From Anthoceros angustus (taxonomy: Eukaryota; Streptophyta; Anthocerotopsida; Anthocerotales; Anthocerotaceae), in NCBI GenBank assembly GCA_010909165.1, contig MU008170.1, positions 124,001 through 188,000 on the forward strand: DNA of 64,000 nucleotides. The letters run 5' to 3'. The position numbers and the translations under genes were made by a program. The notes beneath the pieces were generated by a model, which saw nothing but the letters and a program-made list of their open reading frames with translations, did not search any database and was not told the DNA's origin. Of the stretch, positions 10,477 to 22,596 are shown piece by piece; the stretch's first letter is position 1; every line of letters starts with the position of its first letter.

Positions 10477-11450
10477 CTTGGCTTACTTCCCAATTCACAG
10501 CAATGGCTTCAATCCGGTGCCGCTTAAGTCCTCCGGCGGTTCTCGTGCACGTAGAACCCCTAAAGCGTGGTTGGAATTAGCTACAAAACAGAGGGATTGA
10601 AACATGCAGGCCTGGTGATTGAGGCCGGTTCTTCAGAACAGCATTCTTCCATGATTCGTGATTTGCGAAATTTCACCAGGAAGAGCGCACCAAAGCGCGA
10701 CCTCAATCAGAATTCCAATTTGCCTCCTGCAGATTCTGTGCGCCCGGAAGTCTCTACTGCCTCTACTTGGAATGCCGCCACTCTCTCAGCACTTGATCAA
10801 GAAAAATACTGCGGGTTCCTGCCAGTGCAGGAGCAGACACTGGAAGCACGGAAATTGTGGCTCAAGCCTCTGGTTTCGACTCCCTCCCCGTTGTCACAAC
10901 AACAACACCGTCCAACTATTGACCACTTCTTTACAACGCTGTCCATTATTATCCGACTACATAGGTAGCTTTCTAATCACAGCATCGGGAACTGTATGTT
11001 TATGTTAATAAGGCCCCTATACAGTTAGCAGGCGGACAGCTTCTGGAGGTACCGGGCCCCTGCTATGCTCACAGGCACCCTGACGTATGATGTGTGCTTC
11101 GAGTATGTACAGAGTAGGTCTGTAGACAGGAACCGGTGCCAACGTAGTCACAAGGCTAAGCCTGCAGCGGACAGCTAGCGGGAAAAGCTTAAGGCGATGC
11201 TGAAAGGGGTTCAACGAGCTCCACCATCGGGTCTCGGGACATTAAACATGGAATTAGACAGACATTCGTTACACTTTCATCCTTCAAAAGTTAGTACGAT
11301 ATACCTCGACACCTTTCTGCTAGTTTAGAGAGCCTTTCGACGGCATGCTGGTTCAGAGCGCTGGATCTCTTCTATAAAGTCACAGGCGGAAAAAGATCTA
11401 AACTACTGTCGTCCTTGCTGCTACTGTTAGCGTTACCATGATACAGTTTT
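10477..11450. other. intergenic: promoter side of enolase copy 2 and 3' side of the BET gene
   Basis: The open frames at 10567-10968 and 10658-11008 have no recognisable domain and disagree in frame. I take the stretch as the promoter/5' leader of enolase copy 2 (reading left) plus the 3' UTR of the BET gene. No TATA box stands out. Confidence 0.45.
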
Positions 11451-14400
11451 TCAATCTATTTCTCCTTCCTCTACATCTCCTGCATCACCATTTTCCTCCA
11501 CTTTAAGAGCGGGATCATCCCGGTGTTCCTCCTCTTCTTCTTCGTCTTGGCGCATAAAAAGGCCTAGCTGTTCTAATGGTCTAATGCCAGGGCCACCAAA
11601 ATTTGGACGACCCTCGGGAGATCCATCTGGACTACCATCTTCACCTGAGCTAGGGAGATCCAGCTGTGTAGTTCCCATCCTCTCCAGATCTTTCAAAATT
11701 TCTGAGTTCTCATCTATCTCAACAGTCTTCTCCATCTGCTCATCCGGAGGGGAGCATTAAAATTTGCAAAAAGGCAAAGACATTTCGACATCAATGGTCG
11801 TCCACGTAGGTCTACTATACCAAAAAGGGTGCACAAGCTGACCTGTTGGAGGGCTACACGGGCAGCTTCTCTCTCGGCCTCCCTCTTCCGAAGCTGCTCT
11901 GCAAGAGCTTCGGCCTGTGCCTTTTTCCTGGCAGCCTCGGCAGCTTTCGCTTCAGCTTGCAGCCGAGCTTTCTCTGCAGGGGTGTGCTGCTGCTTGCTCA
12001 GAGAACTTCGTGGATTCCCACAGATAGGAATACACTAGATAACTAAAGTAAAGTAACATAACCCCACTACCAAATATACCTTCTCTCTGACGTTTTTCCA
12101 TTTCCTCTCGTTCTCTCTTCATCTTCTCGGGATCAACCTTCTCACCCTGAGCAGAAACTATGCACATTAGCATCTAACGGGATACAATAGGCATGTCACA
12201 GACGGGCGACAGTAGGCATCGTCACAACCGCAGAGATGCTGCACATGGCAAGGTTTACCTTGCTAGAGGGACATGTCTTTTCTTGAGCTTTCAGGATGGT
12301 ATCCGCAAACCGATCCCTCATCCTGGCTGCCCGCAGCAGCTTCTCGGGAGAGAGTTGCCTCTCAGGTGGAACATCTGGAGAGCCTTGCCTGTCACCACCA
12401 GCACCAGGTGACACTTGTGTCTCTGTTGCTGGACGCGGTGAGGTATCAGTGCCCCTAGGAGCTACAGAATTTCCAGCTGTTGCAGGTGAGCATCGTTCAG
12501 CCAGTGCAGTACCAGATGCACTCTTCTCAGCTGGCTTGGAAGATTTGGAAGAACGAGGATCACCGACTGGTGGTGAACAACTCCCATGACTTCTATTCTC
12601 AGCGGCTTCAGACAAGCTTCCCCCTTTCCCAGGTACTACTTCACCTACACCACATTACGGCACACCAAAAGGTAAGAACAACTGGCGGTAGTAGAGCAGT
12701 TAGACAACAAGGTCACTCATCTACAAACGCAGACCTCCATTGGCATCCTGTTCCCGAGAATCCACTGGCGCCAAGCCTGTGCCCTTCACACTATGAGTCT
12801 CAGCGGCAGAGCTGCCCACTTGGTCACAGACGGTGCCTGAACCCAAGGGTTCCTGCAGGAGCGGCAGTGCAGAGAAACAACACCCTCAGCCTCATCTACA
12901 ACAGCTATCCACTAGCACTATGATGACAGCACACGATTGTCCCTCCTACCCAATAGACCCACACATGCTGCATATCCTCCGGGTTCCCACAGAGGAGCAA
13001 CAACAAACCTTGTTTTGAGGCGAGCCCTTGGCACCTCCCTCAACAGACTGGGCTTCATCTGCATCGGAGTCACTGCCGGATGTGCTGCCGGAGTCTGAAT
13101 CTGAGCCACACTACCAAGTCAGTGCATAGGCAGCACCAACTGTACTCTGAAACACGTAACCCCAACCTCAAGATGAGAGGAACAGATCAAAGAAGCCACA
13201 CAGGAGAAAATACTTACCACTGTCAGAAGATCCCGAGTCACTGCCTGAGCTGCTGGAACTGCTGGACTTGGCACCAAATGCAGCGGCATCCTTGTCTACC
13301 TCTACAGCAGGAAACTGAGCTGAAGGAGCATCGTCACCATCAATGTCAACCTCTTCTTCCCCACCCTCACCTGCATCAAGGAGTGTGAATTGTGAGCAAC
13401 GACTTCCAGGAAGGATACTTTGCACACAAAAAAAAGGTGGCACAATCAACTCACCTTTCCGTGTTTTCTTGGGCGTTTCTCCAGTCACGGTGGCAGGAGC
13501 CTGCAGAATCCCCAAGAGACTATGAATACGATCCAACGTGGCACAGAAAGAAGGCAGGCGACATAGAAGCTCAACAACCGAACAGACATAGGACAGAATA
13601 CGAGGAAAAGAACCCACACAGCACAACAGAGCGGACCCACCTTCTTCTTCTTATTGCAGTTGGCCACAAAGCGTTCCAGCTCCCACAAGGTTTCGTTGTC
13701 GAAGGTCTCTATGTCCACCTCGATCTCATTGTCATTTTGAGATAGAACCGGATTCCGCTTCCTGAGAATCTGGACAATCTTCCCCAATTTCTCGGCGGGT
13801 TGCTTTTCCAGGTTCTCACTCAGTTTCTGCTTCTCCTCGAAGGTCATAGGCCTTTTCTGGGCCTCCTGCTTCGGCCTCACGGCACCAGCCGGGCGACCAG
13901 GACCTCCAGCACGCCCTCCCCTGGAGTTAGCAAAATGGGTTTGAACTTTGTCCTCCAGGCTCTGCAATTGCTGCTTCAGATCCAGCAACTCCTGAGTTTG
14001 CCCCGACCCTTGGGCAAGAGTCTCGTCCTCGAACTTGATCTTCATCTTCTCCTCCTCGTACTTCACCTCAATGGCCTTCCACCTGGACTCAAAATTGTGC
14101 CCCATGATTTCCGCCATAGTGTGTACGTCATGACCCTTGGGGTTGTAGGTCAAGGCATTAGAGAACACCAGCCTGACATCATCAGCAAACTCGGCGGGAG
14201 TCTCATACACCCCTGCCTCCAGGTTTTTCTTTATCGTACCAAGGTCCATCGGCTTCCTGATCACCTTGAAGTAATCGTGCAGGCCAAGCTCCACTACATC
14301 CACAGGTTCTTTGAACACCCAAGCGTGCTTGTGGTTCCACAGCCGTTTGAGGAGGGTCATGCACTGCTTGAGGAGGTCGGCCATCCGCTTGTGCCTGGCC

Positions 14401-15329
14401 GTCTGCACCTTCTGTCTCTTGGAGTCCTTAGGATCCAGCTTAGCTATAGAGCCACGCTTCACCCCGGCCACGGCCTTAGGCTTCAGCTTCTCAGGAGGCG
14501 GGATCCGGTCCTTACCGGACACAAACTCCGAGTTCAAATACATCTGATTGGCCTTGGGCGTCCGCTTCTCCTTCCCAGGAGCCCCCGGCGTCCCCATGAG
14601 CGGATGCTCGGGGACGACGACGCTGGGTACCCGGGACAACCTAGCGGAAACACCTCCCGGACCACCTGCCCTTACATCTGAAGACGTACACTGCGGGTCA
14701 GCACCAGGAGTAGACACTCCATTGTTGTCCGCCCTAACAGCCACGTTAGCACTACTCCCGGTGCGCCGCATGGCCCCATCGGGCGTGTTCAACCTTCTTG
14801 CCAGTTCTGCCTCCCTCGCATCAATCCTAGGGTACAGCATCATAAGAGCCTCAAGATCCATCCGCAGCTTCTTCCTGTACGCGCTCTTCTCCTGCTTGGA
14901 GAGCGTGAGCGCATCAGGAAAGTGCAGACCGGGCTCCGTGCCGGCCACATCGCTGCTGCCGTCCTTGACACCATCCGTGTTCAAGCTCATGGACTTGCGC
15001 TTGAGAGAGCGCGAGTCATCCGATCCGGTCTCCAGATCGGCCTTCACCGGCGCGGTCAGACTGTCCTTCCTCGAGAGAGCATGCCGCTGCCTCCGGCCAT
15101 CCGACTCGGCCACCGCCTCCACTTCCTGCAGCGGCGTGGCCACGGCAGCCGCCGCCGCCTCATACCCGCTCTGCTGCTGCTGCTGCTGCAGCTTCACCTG
15201 CGGCTGCTGGGACGACGCCGGCGGCTGGGGTTTTGGCGTTGTGCTCTTCTTCATGCTGCTGCTACTGTCCCGGCCGGTCAAAGCAGTGCTCTGGTAGCGC
15301 TCATGGGTGTAAATAAGCGCCGACGCCAT
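11451..15329 (-). CDS. BET-family protein, bromodomain + NET, GTE8/GTE10-like (9 exons, 988 aa)
   Basis: A nuclear chromatin reader that binds acetylated histone tails and regulates transcription. Exons: 15329-13641, 13500-13455, 13370-13218, 13100-13009, 12852-12735, 12644-12259, 12146-12080, 11973-11843 and 11735-11451. Phases close exactly to 988 residues. Domains: a low-complexity N-terminus with a Q-run (41-53) and Ala-run; basic PKDSKRQK before a bromodomain at about 315-420 with RKPMDLGTI and the acetyl-lysine-binding Asn in [11 protein letters not shown] (N396); a coiled segment near 440-465; a NET domain at about 491-563 ([14 protein letters not shown] ... [19 protein letters not shown]). 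Acidic/serine stretches follow in exons 3-4, then a Pro/Ser-rich exon 6, a charged helix ([19 protein letters not shown]) and [20 protein letters not shown]. That last pair is the C-terminal module of Arabidopsis GTE8/10/11-type proteins. The tail is very acidic (DEEEEEEH ... EEGEID). Confidence 0.95.
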
Positions 15330-16440
15330 GCGACACGCTGTTCAAAGCATGCTCCCTGCATGCAGTCCAGATGAGGGTTAGGAGAAGCGGGCAGAGGCCC
15401 AGATCCGGTCAAACCGCCGAGCCCCCGGCCCCCCGCGGCGCAAGAACGTAGCCCTGCATTGCCCAAGAATGCGTCGGGCACAAGAAACGGCTTCTTCGCG
15501 CGGTGGGGCGGGGAGGAGAGGAAGAGGGAGGAGGCGAGGAGAGGGACACGGCCGCCAGTCCCCGCCGCGGGGAGGAAGAAAAGGAGGAGGAGGAGGAAGA
15601 AGAAGAAGAAACAGGAGGAGGCCGGGAAGGAGCGGCGGGGCCTGGGGTCGCGGGGTCACGGCAGGATGTGGATCCCTTGCGGCGCGATCAGGCCATGCCG
15701 GATGCGAGCCTGGAGCGCGGCATGCAGGCGAAGGTTTGGGCTATGGCGGATGGGGGCAGCGGCGGGCAGGGGCTGGGGTTGGGGTTAGAGACAGGGCCGG
15801 CGGGGCCAGGAGGCCCAGCGCCGCACTCGCAGCGGCGGGCGGCACAGGGCAGGGCGAGGGCAGAGAGAGAGAGAGGGGAAGAGAGAGAGAAAGAGGGACA
15901 GAGAGAGAGCGAGGGAAGGAAGCAAGGGCTGCAGAGCAGGAAGGAGAAGAAGAAGAAGAAGAGGAGAGGAGGAGCAGGGGAGGAGGAGACATGGCGAGGC
16001 GAGGCGGCCAACGCTCATCTCTTAAAGGCAGCCCTGGCCTGCGCGGCCCGGTGGGCCTGCCCGCCGTCGATGCGTCATCGCACGGCGCGCGCCTCCCGCG
16101 GCTCCTCGCCGTCGATCTCGCCACGTCGGATTTAGGGCACCCGGCGCCAGCGTGTGGTCCGTGGTGGCGCTGCTTTCGCCGCCGCCTGGCTTGCGCCGCA
16201 AGCCAGGCCCGCGGCTTCCGCTTGTGGCGCAACCTTCCCTGCGCCGCTGCGCCGGGTTTAGCCTTTTCCGCGCCTTGCTTTGATGCTCTCCACGAGGTTT
16301 CGCACTTGCCACATTCCATCCCAGATATTTTGAGCTCCCGCTCTTTTCATGCTGCCTCGGCCCCGGCCCTAGGGTTGGCAGCCCGACCCTCCAGACCTAA
16401 TTTACGCTCACGGCCCCTCGTCAACCACATCTGTATGTAA
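15330..16440. promoter_or_regulatory. GC-rich 5' flank of the BET gene with GA/CT-repeat leader
   Basis: This is the upstream side of the - strand BET gene. Purine-rich tracts at about 15520-15620 and 15865-15985, (GA)n and (GAA)n on +, read as CT/TTC-rich on the transcript side. That is common in plant 5' leaders and promoters. Long + frames here (15469-16440 and others) are low-complexity R/G/E translations of these tracts and have no domain. Confidence 0.5.
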
Positions 16441-16526
16441 GCATGTGCTCAACATATGTATGTATGAACACCTGACAGAAAAATATCGAAGTGCAACTAG
16501 GTAGCTGTTTTTACAAATGAATTGAT

Positions 16527-16616
16527 TCTACCAAAATATAATTTGAAAAAACTTATTTTTAAGTTTTTCAAATTAAGAAAAATTTATAAATATTAATTGA
16601 ATTATATTTTGGTAGA
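16527..16616. mobile_element. short inverted-repeat (MITE-like) element, about 90 bp
   Basis: A perfect 17-bp inverted repeat, TCTACCAAAATATAATT at 16527-16543 with its complement at 16600-16616, bounds an AT-rich core. Inside it lies a second palindrome, TTTGAAAAA...TTTTTCAAA. The size and structure fit a foldback or MITE. A clear target-site duplication was not seen. Confidence 0.65.
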
Positions 16617-16684
16617 CTTTTCTAAAATTCATAGTTTTATAATGCTCTTCTCTTATTTGTTTATGTCCACAAGTAAATAGTGAA

Positions 16685-16722
16685 GCTGATATGGGTGAGT
16701 GGTTAAGGCATCGGACTTGAAG
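16685..16722 (+). pseudogene. tRNA-Ser(UGA)-like 5' fragment
   Basis: ATGGGTGAGTGGTTAAGGC followed by TCGGACTTGAA matches the 5' half of a eukaryotic tRNA-Ser: an A-box-like TGGGTGAGTGG, then an anticodon loop CTTGAA with UGA. The 3' side of the anticodon stem breaks down after AAGTC. No long arm or B box (GGTTCGAATCC) follows, so this is a truncated tRNA-derived sequence. Confidence 0.55.
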
Positions 16723-16725
16723 TCA

Positions 16726-18980
16726 ATATTACTCTATAGTTAAAATCATCTAGTCAATACTTATGGCACTACTCTTTTGAGGCTCGCTCATCCCACCTTC
16801 AATGAACTTCCCCTATGGCTGGACAGTTGGAGCAAGTGGTTTCCAGCAACAATGGGTACTCCTCTAGCACGTTAGACTATGTTATTGGTGATGTCGAGCT
16901 TCTTTCACATATCGCCAAGTTGTGGACCGATGACACTGTTTGCATCGAGTTTGACCATGCTGCTGACTGCTTATAGCTTTGTACCTTACCTGCCCCTCTC
17001 TCTCCCCCTCACCCTCCCACGCATGGTTTCACCACCCAATTCACCCTTTCTCATGAACTTGCTCCCCAATTTTCCCGCATGCTCCAAATCTCTCTTGCTT
17101 CCATCTCCCCTGCTCTCCTCTTTCTTTGTTGGACCTTCGCTCCCTCTTTTGTTATCCTTTCCTCAGCTCGCCCTACATTTTCTTTCAAATTTTGCCACCC
17201 TTCCCGCAAAAACCAAGCCCCCCGCCTCTCTTGGTTCTAAAACCTCTTGCTCTGTGCTAACTTAACCTCCCCCTACGTCTCATCATTCCCCTCTTTACAA
17301 AGGCATTGTCGAACCTTACGGAACTTTCGTATTCATGAAAAAGTCTCAATTCCACCAGTCTGAATATATCCATCTTACTTCCCTTCTCCAGACGTCCTCC
17401 TCAAGGCTAGACCAAAGCTCCTCTCCTATGGTGATGGTCTTTACCACATCCCTTCCGCTCTCCCTGCTCCCAAATCCTCTGACCCCCAACCTCAGGTTTT
17501 TCAACGCCAATCTCATGACCCATGCTGTTAGGAAGTTGAGAAGTGGTACCGCAATAAACCTTACTAGTATCTTGGAGATTTACTCCATTTTGCTCACCCT
17601 GTCTCTCTTTCTTCTCACCTGCCACTATGTTCAACGACGCCGGCTACTAGTACGCAACCTATTGGTAAGAACTCTGCTGGTAAGGAACATTATTTGAAGC
17701 ACTATTTAGATGAGGTATACACCTTCAACTTCATAAAAACTTTCATGTTAAGCAAGCGTTTTAAAATTACTTTATACCACTAACTTTTCTTTAACTTTAC
17801 TAACCTACCTGTTGCAAGACCCTTTGGAGCTGCTGATACAAGCTCACTTTTGTAAATTCGAAGAAGGCCCCTTGATATCATGGGGTCGTTTCAAAGCTCT
17901 TCTACGCCCCTTGTTGTAACATCACTTTGGTAAGACCTTTTTGGGTCCCTTATATATATCATTACTGTTGGGAAGCCCTTTTCGGCCCTCTGATTAAGTG
18001 AAATATCCACATGCTTCATATCCACTATAAACAAATACAAGCATTACGGAAATTAAAATTTTGAGTACAATAATTAAAATTTGGACACCAAAATTAAAAG
18101 GCAACAATATTGGAATATTGAGAATATTGAATTAAGGAGTACTTATGAATGCTATTAATAACTAATGGTATTGCAGCATGATAGATTAGATATTAAAAAA
18201 AAGGCGTATAAACAATGGTCTTATGTATTCTCTACCTCAATGCGGAGTCAATGTATTAAGATTCTCCATCTAAACTAAAGAACCGTATAAGGATGTTCTT
18301 CTTACATGATTTTAGTAGATAAATTTCATAAAGTGGTCACCGTGTGTTTACTATATGATGGGTGTAAAACACCTTGTCCACTTTGAGCTCTCTCGATGTG
18401 GTGAACATCCAACTCCAAAAGACCCAAACCAAGAGAATCCTATTGTTTGGCCCTAGATTGCTGAATGTACCCAACATAATACTTTCACTTGACATAATAG
18501 ATATTATTATGTTTATATTATTTTTTTATATTATGATGAGACTACATATAAGGTCTGTGTCTTGCATTTTTTGAAGTGCAATTAGTTCATACATTCAAGA
18601 TCACACTTACTTTATGGCATTTCCATTGTGTCATGACTACAATGGTGTGAATTAATACTGCCTATATTATAGTGAAATTTTATGAATGAATATTTAAATA
18701 TTAAATTTTATGAATATTATTAATTAATAAAAAATTAAGCACTATAACCGAAGAGTTAGATGCATGCTTAAGTGGCTATACCTATACATAAAGCGATTCC
18801 TGTGGATCGTGATTCGTAAGGCCAGGGCGATGCGGATGCCAATATCGAACCGAGTGGATGAGACTGGGTAATGTAGTACTTTCCAGGGAGGGAAAGTATA
18901 GGTATGTATGTACCTGCAGACCCATAAAGTGGTTGGATGTCATGGGACCTTGGAGCTGGGCCAGATTCAAACTAGGATGC
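16726..18980. other. long AT-rich non-genic stretch
   Basis: Frames at 16879-17265 and 17335-17697 are Pro/Ser/Leu-rich translations of CT-rich sequence with no domain. The remainder is AT-rich and stop-dense. I see no gene. Confidence 0.45.
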
Positions 18981-19189
18981 ACGTAGGTGCGCGAATCACG
19001 TGACGCCAGCTGTATGAAAACGTCCATCGGTTTTTCTCCGTTTCACGGGCCACGTTTGGATCTCGGAAAGCGCGTTAACGGAAGCGCGTCGGGTGAGGTG
19101 AGTCGGGCTCTTCCCCTCAACGGCCACGATCGGGCCACGCCACGCTCCAGGAGCCGGCGGTTGTCGGCCTGGCTAATCATGGGCCGCGC

Positions 19190-19980
19190 AAGACGTCAAA
19201 TCGCACGAATATCCAACCTGCATCCCAACCCGCGGGGCGGGTTCGAACCCTTAATCCGACCGGGATCTACATACAACTGGGAGAATGGCTGTCGTGACAC
19301 GGGCCATGCCGGCCTGCTTTACGCAGGCCTCGGTCCCACTCGCTCAAGCCTCGACAGCCTCGAGGCCTGGTTGCGTGCGGATTCGGATACGTCAGGGACA
19401 GGCAAGCTTTGCGCTTCGCGGGAAGGATCGTGCTGGCCATCCCGTGGCGTTCTCGCCTTCACGTACTGGATGGTAGGCCGGTAGCGGCTTGGGGTGGCCG
19501 TGTTATGTTCGAGAAGGATCTGCGGCTAAGCGCGTAGGGAAGCAGTGCCGCGGTCCTGGCGAGGTTATCGGATTTAGGGTGGAAGGGTTGGAGTGTGGAG
19601 CTTGCTCTCGAAGCACCATGTGGATGCTTATGGTACTTCAGGAAGGCGGTGTGAAGCCAACAAGCCGGTGGCCCGACGCAACGAGGTGACGAGGAGAGAC
19701 TCCACCGGTTTCTTGAGGAATTATGTTTCACGAGGACTGCGCAGGGCTTTCTGAAGGCATACCTCCAGCTTTTTAACAGTTTACGACGGACAGCTTCGTG
19801 CATGCCTGTAACGAGGAAAGCGTTTCCATCAGATCTATCGTCGCGTTGGCGTCACCCTTCTCGAACCCTGATCGGAATGGTATGCTCGCGGATTCAAGAC
19901 CTTCGGGGAGTCCTGAGAAATGGCAGGAGGGCTTCAGGAAGCTGGAAGAACTAGCCTATGCTGGTTTCTGGAGATGGGAA
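19190..19980. repeat. dispersed repeat family R1, copy 1, with a B-box-like motif
   Basis: The segment is homologous, with divergence, to 29055-29850. Shared landmarks in the same order: GCACGAATATC, CCCAACCCGCGGGGC, GGTTCGAACCC (19240-19250), GACAGGCAAGC, AGCGGCTTGGGGTGGCC, TTCGAGAAGGATCTG and GAGAAATGGCAG. Neither strand has a convincing protein. GGTTCGAACCC matches a Pol III B box, but no A box was located at the proper distance. Confidence 0.7.
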
Positions 19981-20455
19981 AGCTTTACCTGTGTCAGGAC
20001 TCTGGAGTAGGAAGCTGGTTTTGGGACATGGCGAAGAGTTGAAGGATCTCAGATGGGGGTGATGCAGTATGTGAACACTGATGGGGGCGATGCTTGCGTA
20101 GATGCACCAGCCACACACTGAGAAGAGGCCAGAATGGAAACTGTGGAAGACCAAATTTATTAAAGTCCACACGAAGGCCTGAAGTGTTTTTTTAAAGGAA
20201 CTGGCTTATATTATGAAGCTAACCTTAAAGCATATTACCAAATGCCATTATTTACTATATTATATGAATATAATATACTAATATACTATACTAATCAATA
20301 TTTTATATGTGATACCTTTACAAATATACCTTTCCCACCTATCCATATTTTGTAAAGGCTCTATCTTCCTTTAACAAATATGATATAATATGACATATCT
20401 TTTTTTCATAAGCCAATTTTATCTATATAACATATAGAAGAGGAGGATATCATCA
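19981..20455. other. AT-rich spacer, no gene seen
   Basis: The sequence is mostly AT-rich with runs such as TATACTATACTAATC. It separates repeat R1 from a reversed non-LTR element remnant. Confidence 0.4.
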
Positions 20456-20847
20456 TTAACTTAAGAATATAATATCATTAGTATATATATTTATGAGTAT
20501 ATCATCATTCACCCTTCTAATGATATGCTCTTTGACGGTACCACATACAGGGTATGTTACAACCACATCTGCACTAGAGAATTTGTTTGCTTGAATGATG
20601 TACAGGTTACCTCTGCGTGGAGCATATTGCGTAATGTATATGCGCATTTCCTCTCGGAAGAAAGCTGCTCTCTTTCAGCTACTGTGAACATAACATCTTT
20701 GATCATGGTGTCGTGTGTAGCAATGCGTTGCCCACCGTTTGGACACCGGGCTTGGTGAATCGTCGGCTGGTCCGGTGAGGCTCTATAGTTGCAAGTTTGA
20801 AGAGAAGTGGCTAGAGGTTGAATGAGACCCAGGCAGAACCTCATCAC
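20456..20847 (-). mobile_element. non-LTR/REL element remnant, copy D (reverse)
   Basis: On -, a frame from 20847 reads RFCLGLIQPLA, a degraded knuckle region (QTCNYRASPDQ...IHQARC) and GGQRIATHDTMIKDVMFTVA. An overlapping frame (20647-20456) gives SSADVVVTYPVCGTVKEHII. The order and motifs match copies A-C, but Cys/His spacing is damaged and frames are shifted. It is a decayed, inverted member of the family. Confidence 0.65.
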
Positions 20848-20935
20848 TGTCGAGAAAGAAATCTCGTGGAGTAAGTTCCCCTTGGTTTTGGAAGCATGGC
20901 TACTCGAGCATCACCCCCAACTCTTGCGACATTGC

Positions 20936-21035
20936 TGTGCCACCGGCGTTTGCTACCATTCCACCATCCTACCGGCGTTGGCCACCATTCCATCGTGCCA
21001 CCGACGTTGGCCACCGTTCCACTGTGTCATGGTGT
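20936..21035. repeat. imperfect short tandem repeat rich in CCACCGGCGTTGGCCAC
   Basis: Three to four imperfect units of about 30-33 bp carry GTTGGCCACCATTCCA with small changes. The overlapping frames on both strands are translations of the repeat. Confidence 0.65.
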
Positions 21036-22005
21036 AGACGCTGGCACCGTGCCACGGTGCCAACCAAAGCCACGGGAGGCATGGTGGCAACAGGAGGTGT
21101 ATTGGCAATGTTTGGCCATTGGTGCTATCAGGGATTGTACGAGTGTGATAGAGACGGGCAGGAGGTGGTGTAAGAGGCGGTCACATGCAATATAGAGTGT
21201 AGATATGGGGGAGCAGGCTAGTAGAAGAAGAAGAAGAATTTTATTTAAGTCCACTAAGGACGGATTTCCGTCATGGGACTTGTACTTAACAACTTGTACC
21301 ATGGTGTGCCTAAGCTACTGGCACCAAGGGCATCCACTTCCTTTAGGCACCCCATCTAAGTACCGATCTAAGCTCAGGATGCTTAATCACGACGTTCTTA
21401 TAAATGTATGTCCATTTGGCCTAAGCCATTTGGACACACATTAGTAGGCGGTGAAGGCGCGAGGGGGCAGTCGGTGAAGGCAAGAGGGGTAGGCGGTGAG
21501 AGCGGTAGTCAATGTAGACATTAGGGAGATGTATGGGAGGTGGTGTACGCGGCAGTGGCATGGACATTCCTAACCGTATGATGTAGTTTGAAACATTCCT
21601 TTTAAAAAAACTTATATTATATTAAATATATTACATATTTTAATATAAATATATTGAATACGTAGGAATCCATCCTGCTAACCCAGCCAGGTAAGGAGGA
21701 CGGAGTTTCTAAAAATTTTTGCCCATTCTTTCAGAGAGAGGAAATTTGTCCCGAACGGGCCAGCTCTCAATCTAAAATAATGTTTACATTAGAGGAGTAG
21801 CCTCCTCCGTCCATGGCCTCAATAGACCACCATAATAATAGGGTGGTCCGTCGCGAACAGCCGCGGATGGAAGTTTCTGTTTGTGGTTGTTGCAGACAGA
21901 CTGTTTACTCAACTAGAAAGTACTTTTTATCTAACCCGATTATATGTTGGGTCGGTACTCTAGCATGAGAACACCGGCCCATCTTCCTCGCAGAGATGGT
22001 CTTTT
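21036..22005. other. spacer, no gene seen
   Basis: It contains an AGA trinucleotide run near 21223-21238 and AT-rich sequence around 21600-21660. No coding or RNA feature was recognised. Confidence 0.4.
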
Positions 22006-22596
22006 CGCGAACACCGGTCTTGAGCGCTGAAGACTCTTCGCACTTGAAGGCTACACTGATCTTGCTTTCCACGCTTTGTGTGTTCCTTTTTGCGCATCTG
22101 ACTTCTTCGGTTCAACACGTGCCACATCCAGTCTTCTACATAGCTCCATTTTTCCAACTTCTCTTGATGCATACTCTGAGTCCGTGTGCTCTTTCGTAAT
22201 TTCATTTGGACCCCTATAATTTCTTGTTGAGGAGAAATGTTTCTTCCAACATCCTAGATTTTGCAATCTCACAGAGGAGATTGAGATGAACCCATACGGT
22301 TCAAGCCTACTAGTGCATTCCTTGACGGTTCATTCAAAGAAAAAAGGAACAAAATTTTAAAAAAATATGAAAATCCAAAAAAATCTAATTTTTTTTAGGC
22401 AAGTACGCGTACCTGCTCTAAAATTTTGGCATTATTTTGCCTTTTTGTATTTTGTATTTTTTTATTTTGAAGGTTCCTTTTGGCGTTTTCAACCCTTTTT
22501 GTGCACCTGAGTCCCTAATCTGGATGTGTCCTCATCTTGACTTAGACCTCATCTTTTTTCTAATGATTAAAACTTTGAACTAGTAGTGAGAACCTT

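Noticed and set aside
13800-14681. 293-codon + strand open frame
   Set aside because: It lies wholly antisense to the first exon of the BET gene, whose bromodomain and NET domain are clear; a GC-rich shadow.
14548-15297. 249-codon + strand open frame rich in Ser, Leu and Cys
   Set aside because: Antisense shadow of the low-complexity N-terminus of the BET protein.
15469-16440. 323-codon + strand open frame, R/G/E-rich
   Set aside because: Translation of GA-rich and GC-rich promoter sequence, with no domain and several overlapping frames equally open.
17335-17697. 120-codon + frame ending in repeats of RNLLVRTLLVRN
   Set aside because: Low-complexity CT-rich translation with no domain and surrounding stop-dense AT-rich DNA.
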